DNA of 37,377 nucleotides from JBEKTY01 sp049515555. GTDB taxonomy: Bacteria; Planctomycetota; Planctomycetia; Pirellulales; Thermoguttaceae. Under the pieces are notes generated by a model that did not search any database, was not told where the DNA came from, and saw nothing but the letters and a program-made list of their open reading frames with translations. Positions 23,937 to 32,975 of this stretch are shown one piece after another (position 1 is the stretch's first letter; each line of letters starts with the position of its first letter). The translations under genes and the position numbers were made by a program. The DNA lies in contig JBEKTY010000072.1 of assembly GCA_049515555.1 (NCBI GenBank), forward strand, positions 1 through 37,377, read 5' to 3'.

Positions 23937-24031
23937 GTAGCAGGCACACTCCGTGTGCCGTCCGCCGGGTGCCACTGCTGGCTTGCCCAGCAGTGTGAAA
24001 AGCACTGCTGGGCAAGCCAGCAGTGGCACCC
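23937..24031. repeat. Family D half element joined to family C inverted repeat between rpoA and rplQ
   Basis: GTAGCAGGCACACTCCGTGT (23937-23956) and following bases match one arm of the element at 18638-18714. At 23967 a full family C palindrome begins (GGGTGCCACTGCTGGCTTGC, right arm ending CAGTGGCACCC at 24031). The two families meet directly, suggesting that one inserted into or next to the other. Confidence 0.93.
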
Positions 24032-24063
24032 CTCCGTGCTCCGAATCAATTCTTGCGCAGGCG

Positions 24064-25062
24064 TTAAAAGGTGGCGGCGGTAACGGGCGGGGGCCGCATT
24101 CCCAGGCGGAGGCCGATGTCGGCCAGCTTCTCGCGCACCTCCTGCAGGGTGGTCTCGCCGAAGTTCCGCACTTCGAGCAACTGGCCCTCGGTGCGGAGCA
24201 CCAGGTCGCGGACCGTGGTAATGTTCTCCGATTCCAGGCAATTGGTGGCGCGGACCGAGAGATTGAGCTCTGCCAGGCTCATGTTGAGCTTGGCCTCGGT
24301 GACGGGGTCCAGGCCGGCCATGCCCACCGCCCGCGCCTCGGCGTGCACCGTGGGCCCCAGCTCCTGGTACTGGATGAAGGGGTTCAGATGCTTGCGGAGG
24401 ATCTTGGCCGACTCGACCAGCGCCATCTCGGGGCCCACCGCGCCGTTGGTCCAGATCTCGATCGCCAGGCGGTCGAAGTTGGTCTTGTGGCCGACGCGGG
24501 TCTCCTCGACCTCGTAACGGACGCGCAGCACCGGGCTGAAGGCGGCGTCCAAGGGTACGATGCCGATCTCCTGCACCTGCGGCGAGTGCTCCGCCGCCGG
24601 CACGTAGCCCCGCCCGTTCTCGATCACCATCTCCAGCAGGAAGGGCACGTCGTCGGTCAGGGTGGCGATCAGATGATCCTGGTTGACGACCTCGATCTGG
24701 TCGTCGGTCTTCACGTCGGCGCCGGTCAGGGGGCCGCGGGTGTTGCGCTCGATGCGGACCACGCGGGTCTGATCGCTGTGGTTCTTCACCACCAGGGACT
24801 TCACGTTGAGCACGATGTCGGTGACGTCTTCCAGCACCCCGGGCAGGGTGGTGAACTCGTGCTGCACCCCGTGCAGCTTCATCTGCGTGACGGCGCTGCC
24901 CTCCAGGCTGGAGAGCAGGATGCGGCGCAGGCTATTGCCGACCGTCACGCCGAAGCCGCGCTCGAAGGGCTCCACGGTGAACTTGCCGTAGATGGGCGAG
25001 AGGGTGGACCGGTCGGGGAGGACTTGACTGGGCAACTCTAGTCCGCGCCAACGAATACGCAT
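24064..25062 (-). CDS. rpoA: DNA-directed RNA polymerase subunit alpha
   Basis: The 332-residue alpha subunit nucleates polymerase assembly and contacts regulators and UP elements. The N-terminal domain has GFGVTVGNSLRRILLSSLEG (about residues 38-57) and the C-terminal domain has LSVRATNCLESENITTVRDL and LLEVRNFGETTLQEVREKL, a complete pair of helix-hairpin-helix motifs. I use the ATG at 25062 with GGAGG eight bases upstream. It follows rpsD by 21 bp, the standard alpha-operon order. Confidence 0.98.
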   Translation of the reverse strand: MRIRWRGLELPSQVLPDRSTLSPIYGKFTVEPFERGFGVTVGNSLRRILLSSLEGSAVTQMKLHGVQHEFTTLPGVLEDVTDIVLNVKSLVVKNHSDQTRVVRIERNTRGPLTGADVKTDDQIEVVNQDHLIATLTDDVPFLLEMVIENGRGYVPAAEHSPQVQEIGIVPLDAAFSPVLRVRYEVEETRVGHKTNFDRLAIEIWTNGAVGPEMALVESAKILRKHLNPFIQYQELGPTVHAEARAVGMAGLDPVTEAKLNMSLAELNLSVRATNCLESENITTVRDLVLRTEGQLLEVRNFGETTLQEVREKLADIGLRLGMRPPPVTAATF

Positions 25063-25083
25063 CGCTAAGACCTCCAAAACATG

Positions 25084-25710
25084 CTACTTGGAGCAGAACT
25101 CCACGATCAACTGGGTCTGAACGGGGATCGAGACGTCGGCCGGCTCGGGCAGGCGCAAGACGTGCGCTTCGAGCTCGGGGGTCTCGACCAGGCTCAGGAA
25201 GTCGGGGACCTGGCGGGCGGTTTCGGCCCGGTTGGCTTGCCCCAACTGCAGGCTCTTGGGCCGGTTCTTCAGGCGGATCACGTCGCCCGACCGCACGAGG
25301 TAACTGGGGATGCTCACCAGCCGGCCGTTGACCGTGATGTGGCCGTGGGTAATCATCATGCGGGCCTGGGCCCGCGACTGCCCCAGCCCCAAGCGGCAAA
25401 CGACGTTGTCCAGGCGGCGCTCGAGCAGCGCCAGCAGGGCGTCGCCGGTGTGGCCCTTGATCCGCTCGGCCTGGTGGAAATACTTGCGGAACTGGCGCTC
25501 GAGCACGCCGTAGTAGCGCTTCAGCTTTTGTTTTTCGCGGAGGTGGACGGAGTAGTCGGTGGGCTTGCCCCGCCGGCCGGTGGTCATACCGGGCGGCGCC
25601 TCGCGGCGCTCGACGGCGCACTTGGGCGTGTCGCACCGCGTGCCCTTGAGGAATAACTTCATCCCTTCCCGGCGGCAAAGCCGGCAGACGGGCGACATCT
25701 GGCGAGCCAT
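25084..25710 (-). CDS. rpsD: 30S ribosomal protein S4
   Basis: S4 is a primary 16S rRNA-binding assembly protein and, in many bacteria, the translational repressor of the alpha operon. The 208 residues have an N-terminal zinc site with Cys9, Cys12, Cys26 and Cys31 (CRLC and CDTPKC) and the S4 RNA-binding domain RLDNVVCRLGLGQSRAQARM followed by GHITVNGRLVSIPSYLV. Start and length agree with the family. It sits 46 bp after rpsK. Confidence 0.98.
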   Translation of the reverse strand: MARQMSPVCRLCRREGMKLFLKGTRCDTPKCAVERREAPPGMTTGRRGKPTDYSVHLREKQKLKRYYGVLERQFRKYFHQAERIKGHTGDALLALLERRLDNVVCRLGLGQSRAQARMMITHGHITVNGRLVSIPSYLVRSGDVIRLKNRPKSLQLGQANRAETARQVPDFLSLVETPELEAHVLRLPEPADVSIPVQTQLIVEFCSK

Positions 25711-25756
25711 ACTGGTTGCACTCCCAATCGGAATCGGTATCTGTGGCGGCGGCGTT

Positions 25757-26137
25757 TCAGACGCGGCGGCGCTTCTGGGGCCGGCAGCCGTTGTGCGGCA
25801 AGGGGGTCACGTCCTCGATGGACTTGATTCTCAGGCCGGCGGCCTGCATGGCGGTGATGGCGCTTTCCCGCCCGCTGCCCGGCCCGCGGACCTTCACTTC
25901 GACTTCCTTCATGCCGAACTTGATGGCCTTCTCGGCGGCCTGCTGGGCCGACATCTGCCCGGCGAAGGGCGTGCTCTTGCGGCTCCCCTTGAAGCCGCTC
26001 GTGCCGGCGCTGGCCCAGCACAGCACGTCGCCCTTCATGTCGGTAATGGTAATGGTCGTGTTGTTGAAGGTGGCTTTGATGTGGGCGATGCCCGTCGCCA
26101 CGTTCCGCCGCGCCTTGCGCCGTTTGGTCTTTGCCAC
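25757..26137 (-). CDS. rpsK: 30S ribosomal protein S11
   Basis: S11 belongs to the platform of the small subunit and contacts mRNA at the exit site. The 126 residues include GIAHIKATFNNTTITITD (about residues 15-32), SAGTSGFKGSRKSTPFA and the C-terminal DVTPLPHNGCRPQKRRRV block. The start is GTG at 26137, which gives MAKTKRRKARR and has GGGAG about ten bases upstream; the frame upstream of it lies in rpsM. Confidence 0.97.
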   Translation of the reverse strand: MAKTKRRKARRNVATGIAHIKATFNNTTITITDMKGDVLCWASAGTSGFKGSRKSTPFAGQMSAQQAAEKAIKFGMKEVEVKVRGPGSGRESAITAMQAAGLRIKSIEDVTPLPHNGCRPQKRRRV

Positions 26138-26174
26138 CGCTTGATCGCTCCCGGTCCTGGATTGCCCAACTGCG

Positions 26175-26558
26175 CTACCGCAGGTCTTTGACGCCCTTCT
26201 TTCCGGCGACGGTCTTCTTGGGGCCCTTGCGGGTGCGGGCATTGGTGCGGGTCCGCTGTCCGCGGACCGGCAGCCCGCGCCGATGCCGCAACCCCCGATA
26301 GCAGCCGATGTCGCGCAGCCGCATGATGTTCTGCGTTATCTGGCGGCGCAACTGGCCCTCGACGACATAGTCCTTGTCCAGCAGGGCGGCCAGGCGGGCC
26401 AACTCGTCCTCGCGGAGTTCCTTGGCCCGGGCCTGCGGATTCACCCCCGCCTTGTGGCACAAGTCCCGCGCAATCTTCGGCCCCACCCCGTATAAATAGG
26501 TTAGGGCGATGACCGTCGGCCGGTCGTTCGGGATATCGACACCTAACAAACGCGGCAT
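26175..26558 (-). CDS. rpsM: 30S ribosomal protein S13
   Basis: S13 lies in the head of the small subunit and contacts the P-site tRNA and L5. The 127 residues start MPRLLGVDIPNDRPTVIALT, carry the helix-hairpin-helix YLYGVGPKIARDLC and the basic tail GQRTRTNARTRKGPKKTV. It is separated from rpmJ by about 180 bp (26559-26737) in which I see no gene or repeat. Confidence 0.98.
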   Translation of the reverse strand: MPRLLGVDIPNDRPTVIALTYLYGVGPKIARDLCHKAGVNPQARAKELREDELARLAALLDKDYVVEGQLRRQITQNIMRLRDIGCYRGLRHRRGLPVRGQRTRTNARTRKGPKKTVAGKKGVKDLR

Positions 26559-26737
26559 GTCCGGACGCTCCTACGACACGATTTTCACATCGCCCGGCTT
26601 GAACTGATGCGAACCGTAACAATAGGGGAAGGCTCGTATCACTCCTGACCGTTCGCAGTACTACACCGGCACCGTCCCCGACGAGCCGCAACCCGCGCCT
26701 GGCCCGGTGGTTGTCTGCCGGTTGCCCACGCCCCCGC

Positions 26738-26851
26738 TCAACCCTGCCGCTGCTTGTGGCGCGGATTGCTGCATACCACGTACACCACGCCCCGGCGGCG
26801 CACGATCTTACAGTTCTCACAAATCCGCTTAATGCTGGCTCGCACCTTCAT
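26738..26851 (-). CDS. rpmJ: 50S ribosomal protein L36
   Basis: L36 is a 37-residue zinc-binding protein of the large subunit. The start MKVRASIKRICENCKIVRRR and the four zinc ligands Cys11, Cys14, Cys27 and His32 are all present. The ATG at 26851 is chosen by family length; an upstream in-frame ATG would add 24 non-conserved residues. No clear Shine-Dalgarno is visible. Confidence 0.97.
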   Translation of the reverse strand: MKVRASIKRICENCKIVRRRGVVYVVCSNPRHKQRQG

Positions 26852-27047
26852 GGCAGGCTCGACTCGCTCGGGCGGGAAGAGGCAAAGTATCTCAGTATAA
26901 GCGGCATGGGCGGATTGGTTCAAGGCCCTCCGACCGAATAATTTTCATTTTGGCCCGGCTTGTGCAGCAAGACGGGAGAACTGGCGGTCTGACAGGCACA
27001 TTCTTCCCAGAATTCCCAATTTGTCAGTTGCCGATCGAAACGCAACA

Positions 27048-27135
27048 GTAGGGTGGGTCGAGCGCAGCGAGCCCCACCTATAAGTAGAAGAATGTCCGTC
27101 CAATGGTGGGGCTCGCTGTGCTCGACCCACCCTAC
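27048..27135. repeat. Family A inverted repeat (GTAGGGTGGG type), copy 2
   Basis: The left arm GTAGGGTGGGTCGAGCGCAG plus CGAGCCCCACC pairs with the right arm GGTGGGGCTCGCTGTGCTCG and CACCCTAC. It lies between map and rpmJ, where infA is often found in other bacteria. The remaining sequence of 26852-27181 shows no reading frame resembling initiation factor 1. Confidence 0.93.
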
Positions 27136-27181
27136 AAGCCTAATGGTTACACAATCTGCCCCGCTCGCTGACCAGCAACTG

Positions 27182-27985
27182 TTACCAGGTTTCGCCGTTG
27201 GGACCCGCGGTCAGCACCAGGGGGCCGGCTTCGGTCACGGCCACAGTATGCTCGAAATGGGCACTGGCGCGGCCGTCGGCGGTAACCTGGGTCCACTGGT
27301 CGGCCGAAACGCGGACCGCTTTGGTGCCCATGTTCACCATGGGCTCGATGGCGATGACCAGTCCCGGCAGGAGGCGGAAGTCGTTCCGGCTGCGGCGGAA
27401 GCCGCGTTTAACGAAATTCGGCACCTGGGGGTCTTCGTGCATGCTGCGGCCGATGCCGTGCCCGACGAAGTCTTCGACCACCGAGAAGCCGGCCTGACGG
27501 ACATAATCCTGCATGCTCTCGGCCACTTCGCTCCACCAGGCCGGTTTCTGCGCCAGCCGCGAGATGGCCAGGCTCAGCGTATCGCGGGTGACCTCGATCA
27601 ATCGCCAGAGCTGGGGGGCGACGCGGCCCACGGCGAAGGTCGCGGCGGCGTCGCCGCACCAGCCGCCCAACTTGCAGCCGGTGTCGATGCTGACGATGTC
27701 GCCTTCGACGAGCCGGCGTTTTCCGGGGATGCCGTGCACCACTTCGCGATTGACCGAGATGCAGGTCACGGCGGGGAAGGGCGGGCCGCCTTCCGTCGGG
27801 TTGGGATAATGCTTGAACAGCGGCTCGGCCTGCTGCGCGGCGAAGAACTCCTCGATGGCCGCGTCGATCTCCTGGGTGGCCACGCCGGGGCCGGTAAGCG
27901 TGCGGGCGATCCGGAAGGCCTCCCAGACCAGTAGCCCCGCCTTGCGCATCAGGGCGATTTCTCGCGGCGAACGAAGAATTTCCAC
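27182..27985 (-). CDS. map: Methionine aminopeptidase, type I
   Basis: Map removes the initiator methionine from nascent proteins. The 267 residues contain all five metal ligands: Asp101 and Asp112 (SIDTGCKLGGWCGDAAATF), His176 (GHGIGRSMHE), Glu214 (IAIEPM) and Glu245 (HFEHTVAV). His84 in VVHGIPGKR is the conserved substrate-side histidine. It lies between adk and rpmJ, the usual spc-operon position, and is flanked on both sides by family A repeats. Confidence 0.98.
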   Translation of the reverse strand: MEILRSPREIALMRKAGLLVWEAFRIARTLTGPGVATQEIDAAIEEFFAAQQAEPLFKHYPNPTEGGPPFPAVTCISVNREVVHGIPGKRRLVEGDIVSIDTGCKLGGWCGDAAATFAVGRVAPQLWRLIEVTRDTLSLAISRLAQKPAWWSEVAESMQDYVRQAGFSVVEDFVGHGIGRSMHEDPQVPNFVKRGFRRSRNDFRLLPGLVIAIEPMVNMGTKAVRVSADQWTQVTADGRASAHFEHTVAVTEAGPLVLTAGPNGETW

Positions 27986-28030
27986 GCCCTCATTCTCCGC
28001 TAGTCTATATTGCGGAATGTCTCAGAATTG

Positions 28031-28065
28031 CAGGGTGGGACAAGCGCAGCACGGCCCCACCCTAC
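28031..28065. repeat. Short family A-related hairpin between adk and map
   Basis: CAGGGTGGGACAAGCGCAGC pairs with GGCCCCACCCTAC. It is a shortened relative of the elements at 4381-4463 and 27048-27135. On the transcribed strand it would make a GC-rich hairpin 15 bp after the adk stop, without a following T-tract. Confidence 0.75.
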
Positions 28066-28079
28066 GTCTCAGCCTTGCT

Positions 28080-28640
28080 TCACGAGGCCCGCGGGTCCAA
28101 GACTTGCCGGGCCCGGCCGAATACTTCCTCCACCGTTCCCAAGCCTTGCACGCTGCGGAGCAAACCCTTCGCCCCGTAGTAGGCCAACAAAGGCTCGGTC
28201 TGTTTGCGGTAGGCCACCAGGCGTTGGCGGATGACCACGGGCTGATCGTCGGTCCGGCCGCGGCCGGCCAGCCGCTGGAAGAGCTCCTCTTCCGGGACTT
28301 GCAGTTCGAGCACCGCGTCCAGGGGCGTGCCGGCTTGGGCCAACATGGCGTCCAGGGCCTCGGCCTGAGCCAGGGTCCGCGGAAAACCGTCCAGCAGGTA
28401 GCCCTGGCGGCAATCCGCATCGGCCAGGCGCTGGCGGATCAGGTCGATGATGATCGCGTCGGGGACCAGTTGGCCGGCCGACATGTAGCCTTCGGCCTGG
28501 CGTCCCAGCTCGGTGTGGGCGTCGCGGGCTGCCCGCAGCATGTCGCCGGTCGAGAGGTGGGCCATGTGGAAGGCGGCGACCAGTCGCTCGGCCTGGGTGC
28601 CCTTGCCCGCCCCCGGCGGCCCGATGAATACGATCCGCAT
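28080..28640 (-). CDS. adk: Adenylate kinase
   Basis: Adk equilibrates ATP, AMP and ADP. The 186 residues carry the P-loop FIGPPGAGKGTQ (about residues 5-16), the AMP-site STGDMLR and the block QGYLLDGFPRTLAQAEALD. The lid is the short type without zinc cysteines (LAGRGRTDDQP). GGGAG precedes the ATG. The 84 bp after secY contain a small hairpin (GGGGGAATT against AATTTCCCC, near 28681-28702). Confidence 0.97.
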   Translation of the reverse strand: MRIVFIGPPGAGKGTQAERLVAAFHMAHLSTGDMLRAARDAHTELGRQAEGYMSAGQLVPDAIIIDLIRQRLADADCRQGYLLDGFPRTLAQAEALDAMLAQAGTPLDAVLELQVPEEELFQRLAGRGRTDDQPVVIRQRLVAYRKQTEPLLAYYGAKGLLRSVQGLGTVEEVFGRARQVLDPRAS

Positions 28641-28724
28641 CGCGAACTCCCTCGCGCTGTGCCCGCTCCCGCTTGTGGGGAGGGGGAATTGTTGAATTTC
28701 CCCGCCCGCAGCAACGATCCCCGG

Positions 28725-30107
<1,383 letters not shown>

Positions 30108-30187
30108 GGCTTCGTCCCTTTGCGCATCCGGCACGCGCTCGAGCGCGCGTGCCGGCTAGCATCGATCTTCCTTGCGGCTGCGCCGCG

Positions 30188-30685
30188 TCAGGCGGTCTCC
30201 ACCTTCTTCACCTTGGCCTTCTTGACGACGGGGGCTTTTCCGGGCAGGATCACGATCTGGCCCCCGGCGCGCTCGACCTTCTCCTTGGCCGAGGCGCTGA
30301 AGCGATGGGCAACGACCTTGAGACTCTTGGTGAGCTCGCCGTTGCCCAGGATCTTGAGGAAATCGTAGCTGCCTTTGACGAGGCTGCGGACCTTGAGCGT
30401 ATCGGGGGTCACTTCCTCGCCCGGGTTGAAGCGTTTTTCCAGGTCGCCCACGTTGACGGCGGCGATCGTGGCGGCGAAGCGGTTGTGGAAGCCCCGCTTG
30501 GGGATGCGGCGGACGAGCGGCATCTGGCCGCCTTCGAACACCGACAGGGCGTTGTAGCCGTGCCGGGCTTTCTGGCCCTTGTGGCCGCGGCCGGCGGTCT
30601 TGCCCAGGCCCGAGCCCGGCCCGCGGCCCAGCCGCTTCCGGCTCTTGTTGCGGTGCACGCCGCGGTTCACGTCGTTGAGATTCAT
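30188..30685 (-). CDS. rplO: 50S ribosomal protein L15
   Basis: L15 is a late-assembly large-subunit protein. The 165 residues begin MNLNDVNRGVHRNKSRKRLG, and the Gly-rich GRGPGSGLGKTAGRGHKGQK and EGGQMPLVRRIPKRGF blocks are typical. The C-terminus ends with a Lys/Val-rich tail. Its ATG overlaps the rpsE TGA (ATGA), so no rpmD lies between them. Confidence 0.97.
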   Translation of the reverse strand: MNLNDVNRGVHRNKSRKRLGRGPGSGLGKTAGRGHKGQKARHGYNALSVFEGGQMPLVRRIPKRGFHNRFAATIAAVNVGDLEKRFNPGEEVTPDTLKVRSLVKGSYDFLKILGNGELTKSLKVVAHRFSASAKEKVERAGGQIVILPGKAPVVKKAKVKKVETA

Positions 30686-31170
30686 GACAGCGAGACTCCC
30701 CGCAGCCGCTCGACCTCGGAGGGAGCGCGGAGCTGCTGCAAAGCGGCGATCGTCGCTTTCGCCAGGTTGTGCGGGTTGTTGGAGCCGAAGCTCTTGGTAA
30801 GGATGTCGCGGATACCGGCGGCCTCGCACACGCTGCGGACGGCCATGCCGGCGATGACGCCCGTGCCCGGGGCGGCGGGCATGAGCAACACCTTGGCGGC
30901 CCCGAAGCGGCCCTCCACCCAGTGCGGGATGGAGGTGCCCTGCATGGAGACGGCGATCATTTTGCGGGTGCCGTCCTTGACCGCCTTCTCCACGGCGGGG
31001 GGCACCTCGTTGGCCTTCCCGTAGCCCCAGCCCACCCGGCCGTGGCCGTCGCCGACGACCACCAGGGCCGTAAAGCTGAACCGCCGGCCGCCCTTGACCA
31101 CGGCGGCACAGCGCCGGATCTTGACCACCTTGTCGATCAGCTCGCCGCGGGTAGAAGTTTCACTGGACAT
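30682..31170 (-). CDS. rpsE: 30S ribosomal protein S5
   Basis: S5 helps translational accuracy and mRNA unwinding at the entry channel. The 162 residues have the double-stranded RNA-binding-like part (FSFTALVVVGDGHGRVGWGY) and the ribosomal S5 C-terminal fold with PGTGVIAGMAVRSVCEAAGI and GSNNPHNLAKAT. The ATG at 31170 has no Shine-Dalgarno sequence: the bases immediately upstream are CCCCAGTC and then six copies of an 8-bp repeat. Confidence 0.97.
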   Translation of the reverse strand: MSSETSTRGELIDKVVKIRRCAAVVKGGRRFSFTALVVVGDGHGRVGWGYGKANEVPPAVEKAVKDGTRKMIAVSMQGTSIPHWVEGRFGAAKVLLMPAAPGTGVIAGMAVRSVCEAAGIRDILTKSFGSNNPHNLAKATIAALQQLRAPSEVERLRGVSLS

Positions 31171-31175
31171 GACTG

Positions 31176-31223
31176 GGGATTTAGGGATTTAGGGATTTAG
31201 GGATTTAGGGATTTAGGGATTTA
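31176..31223. repeat. Six tandem copies of GGGATTTA in the rpsE leader
   Basis: Six perfect copies of the 8-bp unit GGGATTTA fill 48 of the 65 bases between rplR and rpsE. Read on the mRNA strand the unit is TAAATCCC, and it ends five bases before the rpsE ATG. It replaces the expected ribosome-binding region. Confidence 0.97.
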
Positions 31224-31235
31224 GCCCTTTGGGCG

Positions 31236-31604
31236 TCAGAACTTCAGGCCGGCCTCGCGGGCGGCCTGGGCCAAGGCGGCCACGCGGCCGTGGTACTGGT
31301 ATTCGCGGCGGTCGAAGACGACCTCCCGGATGCCGGCCTCGAGGGCCCGCTGGGCGATCGCCTTGCCCACGGCGGCGGCCGCGGTCTTGTTGCCGCCGTA
31401 GCGCAGCTCCTCGCGCAACTGGCTGTCCCGCGTGCTGGCCGCGGCCAGGGTCCGCCCCGCCCCGTCGTCGATGATCTGGGCGTAGACGTTCTTGTGGCTG
31501 CGGAACACGCTGAGCCTGGGCCGGCCGGCATTTTGCTTGATCCGGTTGCGGACGCGGTAGCCCCGCCGCCGCCGTTGTCGCAGTATCTTTCGCTCGTGTT
31601 TCAC
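31236..31604 (-). CDS. rplR: 50S ribosomal protein L18
   Basis: L18 binds 5S rRNA together with L5. The 122 residues start MKHERKILRQRRRRGYRVRN and contain RPRLSVFRSHKNVYAQIIDD and the end VVFDRREYQYHGRVAALAQA. It starts 15 bp after rplF. Length and motifs are normal. Confidence 0.97.
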   Translation of the reverse strand: MKHERKILRQRRRRGYRVRNRIKQNAGRPRLSVFRSHKNVYAQIIDDGAGRTLAAASTRDSQLREELRYGGNKTAAAAVGKAIAQRALEAGIREVVFDRREYQYHGRVAALAQAAREAGLKF

Positions 31605-31619
31605 GACTTGCTCTCGCTC

Positions 31620-32165
31620 TTATTTCACCATCGCCTTGCCCTGCTTGCGGCGGACCGGCTCGCCCAGGTAGCGGATACCCTTGCCCTTGTAGGGCTCCGG
31701 CTTCCGCCTGGCCCGAACCTCCGCCGCAAACTGCCCCACCAATTGCTTGTCGATGCCCTGAATGACTATGTGCTGCTGGTCGGGGCAGGCCACCTTGATC
31801 CCCGCCGGGATGGGCACTTGCAGTTCGTTGGCCAGCCCGACGCGGAGCTGCAGCGTGCTGCCCAGCACGGCGGCGAGGTAGCCCACGCCGATGATCTCCA
31901 GCCGCCGCTCGTAGCCCTCGGTCACGCCGACGATCATGTTTTGCAGCATGGCGCGGGTCAGGCCGTGCAGGGCCCGGCTCAGCCGCTCGTCGTTCGAGCG
32001 GCTGACGGTGAGCGTGTTGGCCTGCGGGTCGTAGGCCACGGCCACCTCCGGCCGGAACTGCCATTGCAGCGTGCCCTTGGGGCCTTCGATCGAGACGGTG
32101 CGGTCGGCCAGGGCGATCTTCACCTTGGGCGGGACCGGCACCGGCTTTCTTCCGATACGCGACAT
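31620..32165 (-). CDS. rplF: 50S ribosomal protein L6
   Basis: L6 stabilises the factor-binding side of the large subunit. The 181 residues begin MSRIGRKPVPVPPKVKIALA and have the two repeat domains, with GVTEGYERRLEIIGVGY in the middle and RRKPEPYKGKGIRYLGEPVR at the end. It follows rpsH after 145 bp, which contain a palindromic repeat. Confidence 0.97.
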   Translation of the reverse strand: MSRIGRKPVPVPPKVKIALADRTVSIEGPKGTLQWQFRPEVAVAYDPQANTLTVSRSNDERLSRALHGLTRAMLQNMIVGVTEGYERRLEIIGVGYLAAVLGSTLQLRVGLANELQVPIPAGIKVACPDQQHIVIQGIDKQLVGQFAAEVRARRKPEPYKGKGIRYLGEPVRRKQGKAMVK

Positions 32166-32229
32166 GCTCGTACGCCTTTTGCTCTTCTACGTTTTCGCGG
32201 CTTCGGCGGTGTCTGCCCCACGCACAAAG

Positions 32230-32287
32230 GAACACTGATTTCCGCTAATCTTCGTTAATTAGCGTCGATTAGCGTGAATTAGTGTTC
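32230..32287. repeat. AT-richer inverted repeat (GAACACT ... AGTGTTC) between rpsH and rplF
   Basis: The ends GAACACTGATTTCCGCTAAT and the complement of its right end GAACACTAATTCACGCTAAT match at most positions; the centre holds ATTAGCG boxes. Its base composition is clearly lower in GC than the genes around it. Only one copy of this family is in the window. Confidence 0.85.
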
Positions 32288-32310
32288 TTCAATTGTTCTG
32301 CCACAACTCT

Positions 32311-32706
32311 CTACCAGATTTCGCACAGCACTTCGCCGCCCAGTTTGCGTTGCCGGGCCTCGCGGTCGCTGATCACCCCCCGGCTGGTACTGATAACCGA
32401 GATCCCCATTCCGCCCAGGATGGGCCGCAACTGGCTGGCCCCGCTATAGACCCGCCGCCCCGGCTTGCTGACGCGCTTGATTCGCCGGATCACCCGCTCG
32501 CCGTTGGGACCGTACTTCAGGTGCAGCCGGAGCTGGCGGGCGGGCTCGGCGGCCACCTCCTCCCAGTCCCAAATGTAGCCCTCGCGCTTCAGGACTTCCG
32601 CCAGTCCGCGCTTGACCTTCGACAGGGGCAGCTCCACTTGGGCCCGTTCGACGCGCACCGCGTTGCGGATGCGGGTCAACATGTCGGCGATGGGGTCGGT
32701 CATCAT
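32311..32706 (-). CDS. rpsH: 30S ribosomal protein S8
   Basis: S8 binds the central domain of 16S rRNA and, in many bacteria, represses the spc operon. The 131 residues start MMTDPIADMLTRIRNA, and the end has GGMGISVISTSRGVISDREA followed by GGEVLCEIW. Two ATG codons stand side by side (32706 and 32703); the first is used here, with AGGA about 12 bases upstream. Confidence 0.97.
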   Translation of the reverse strand: MMTDPIADMLTRIRNAVRVERAQVELPLSKVKRGLAEVLKREGYIWDWEEVAAEPARQLRLHLKYGPNGERVIRRIKRVSKPGRRVYSGASQLRPILGGMGISVISTSRGVISDREARQRKLGGEVLCEIW

Positions 32707-32748
32707 GTTCGTGGTTTTCCTGTTGCCAACGCGCCTTGCCAACTCATC

Positions 32749-32934
32749 TTACCAGCTCGCCTTCCGCACGCCGGGAATCATGCCCTCGTCGGCCAGGTTG
32801 CGGAAGCAGATGCGGCAGATGCCGAACTTGCGGTACACGGCCCGGGGCCGGCCGCATATCCGGCAGCGGCGCACCAGACGCGTGGAAAACTTCGGCGTCC
32901 GCAGGGCCATAGCGATCTTCGACTTGCTTGCCAT
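32749..32934 (-). CDS. rpsN: 30S ribosomal protein S14, zinc-binding type
   Basis: The 61-residue protein is the short zinc-binding form: MASKSKIAMALRTPKFSTRL, then the ligands CRIC and CRIC around GRPRAVYRKFGI, and the end LADEGMIPGVRKASW. The ATG at 32934 is chosen by family length; an upstream in-frame codon would overlap rplE. It lies between rplE and rpsH as usual. Confidence 0.97.
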   Translation of the reverse strand: MASKSKIAMALRTPKFSTRLVRRCRICGRPRAVYRKFGICRICFRNLADEGMIPGVRKASW

Positions 32935-32975
32935 CCGCTTACGATCCTCGTCACTGAAAAAGGTAATCCAGTTCC

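Noticed and set aside
26945..27130. Possible infA in the map-rpmJ gap (61-codon minus-strand frame)
   Set aside because: The frame lies in the family A repeat and has none of the OB-fold sequence of initiation factor 1.
28031..28065. Rho-independent terminator after adk
   Set aside because: The hairpin has no T-tract and lies inside a continuous ribosomal operon; it matches family A instead.
31176..31223. Telomere-like array GGGATTTA
   Set aside because: It is internal to the ribosomal operon with genes continuing on both sides, so it is not a chromosome end.
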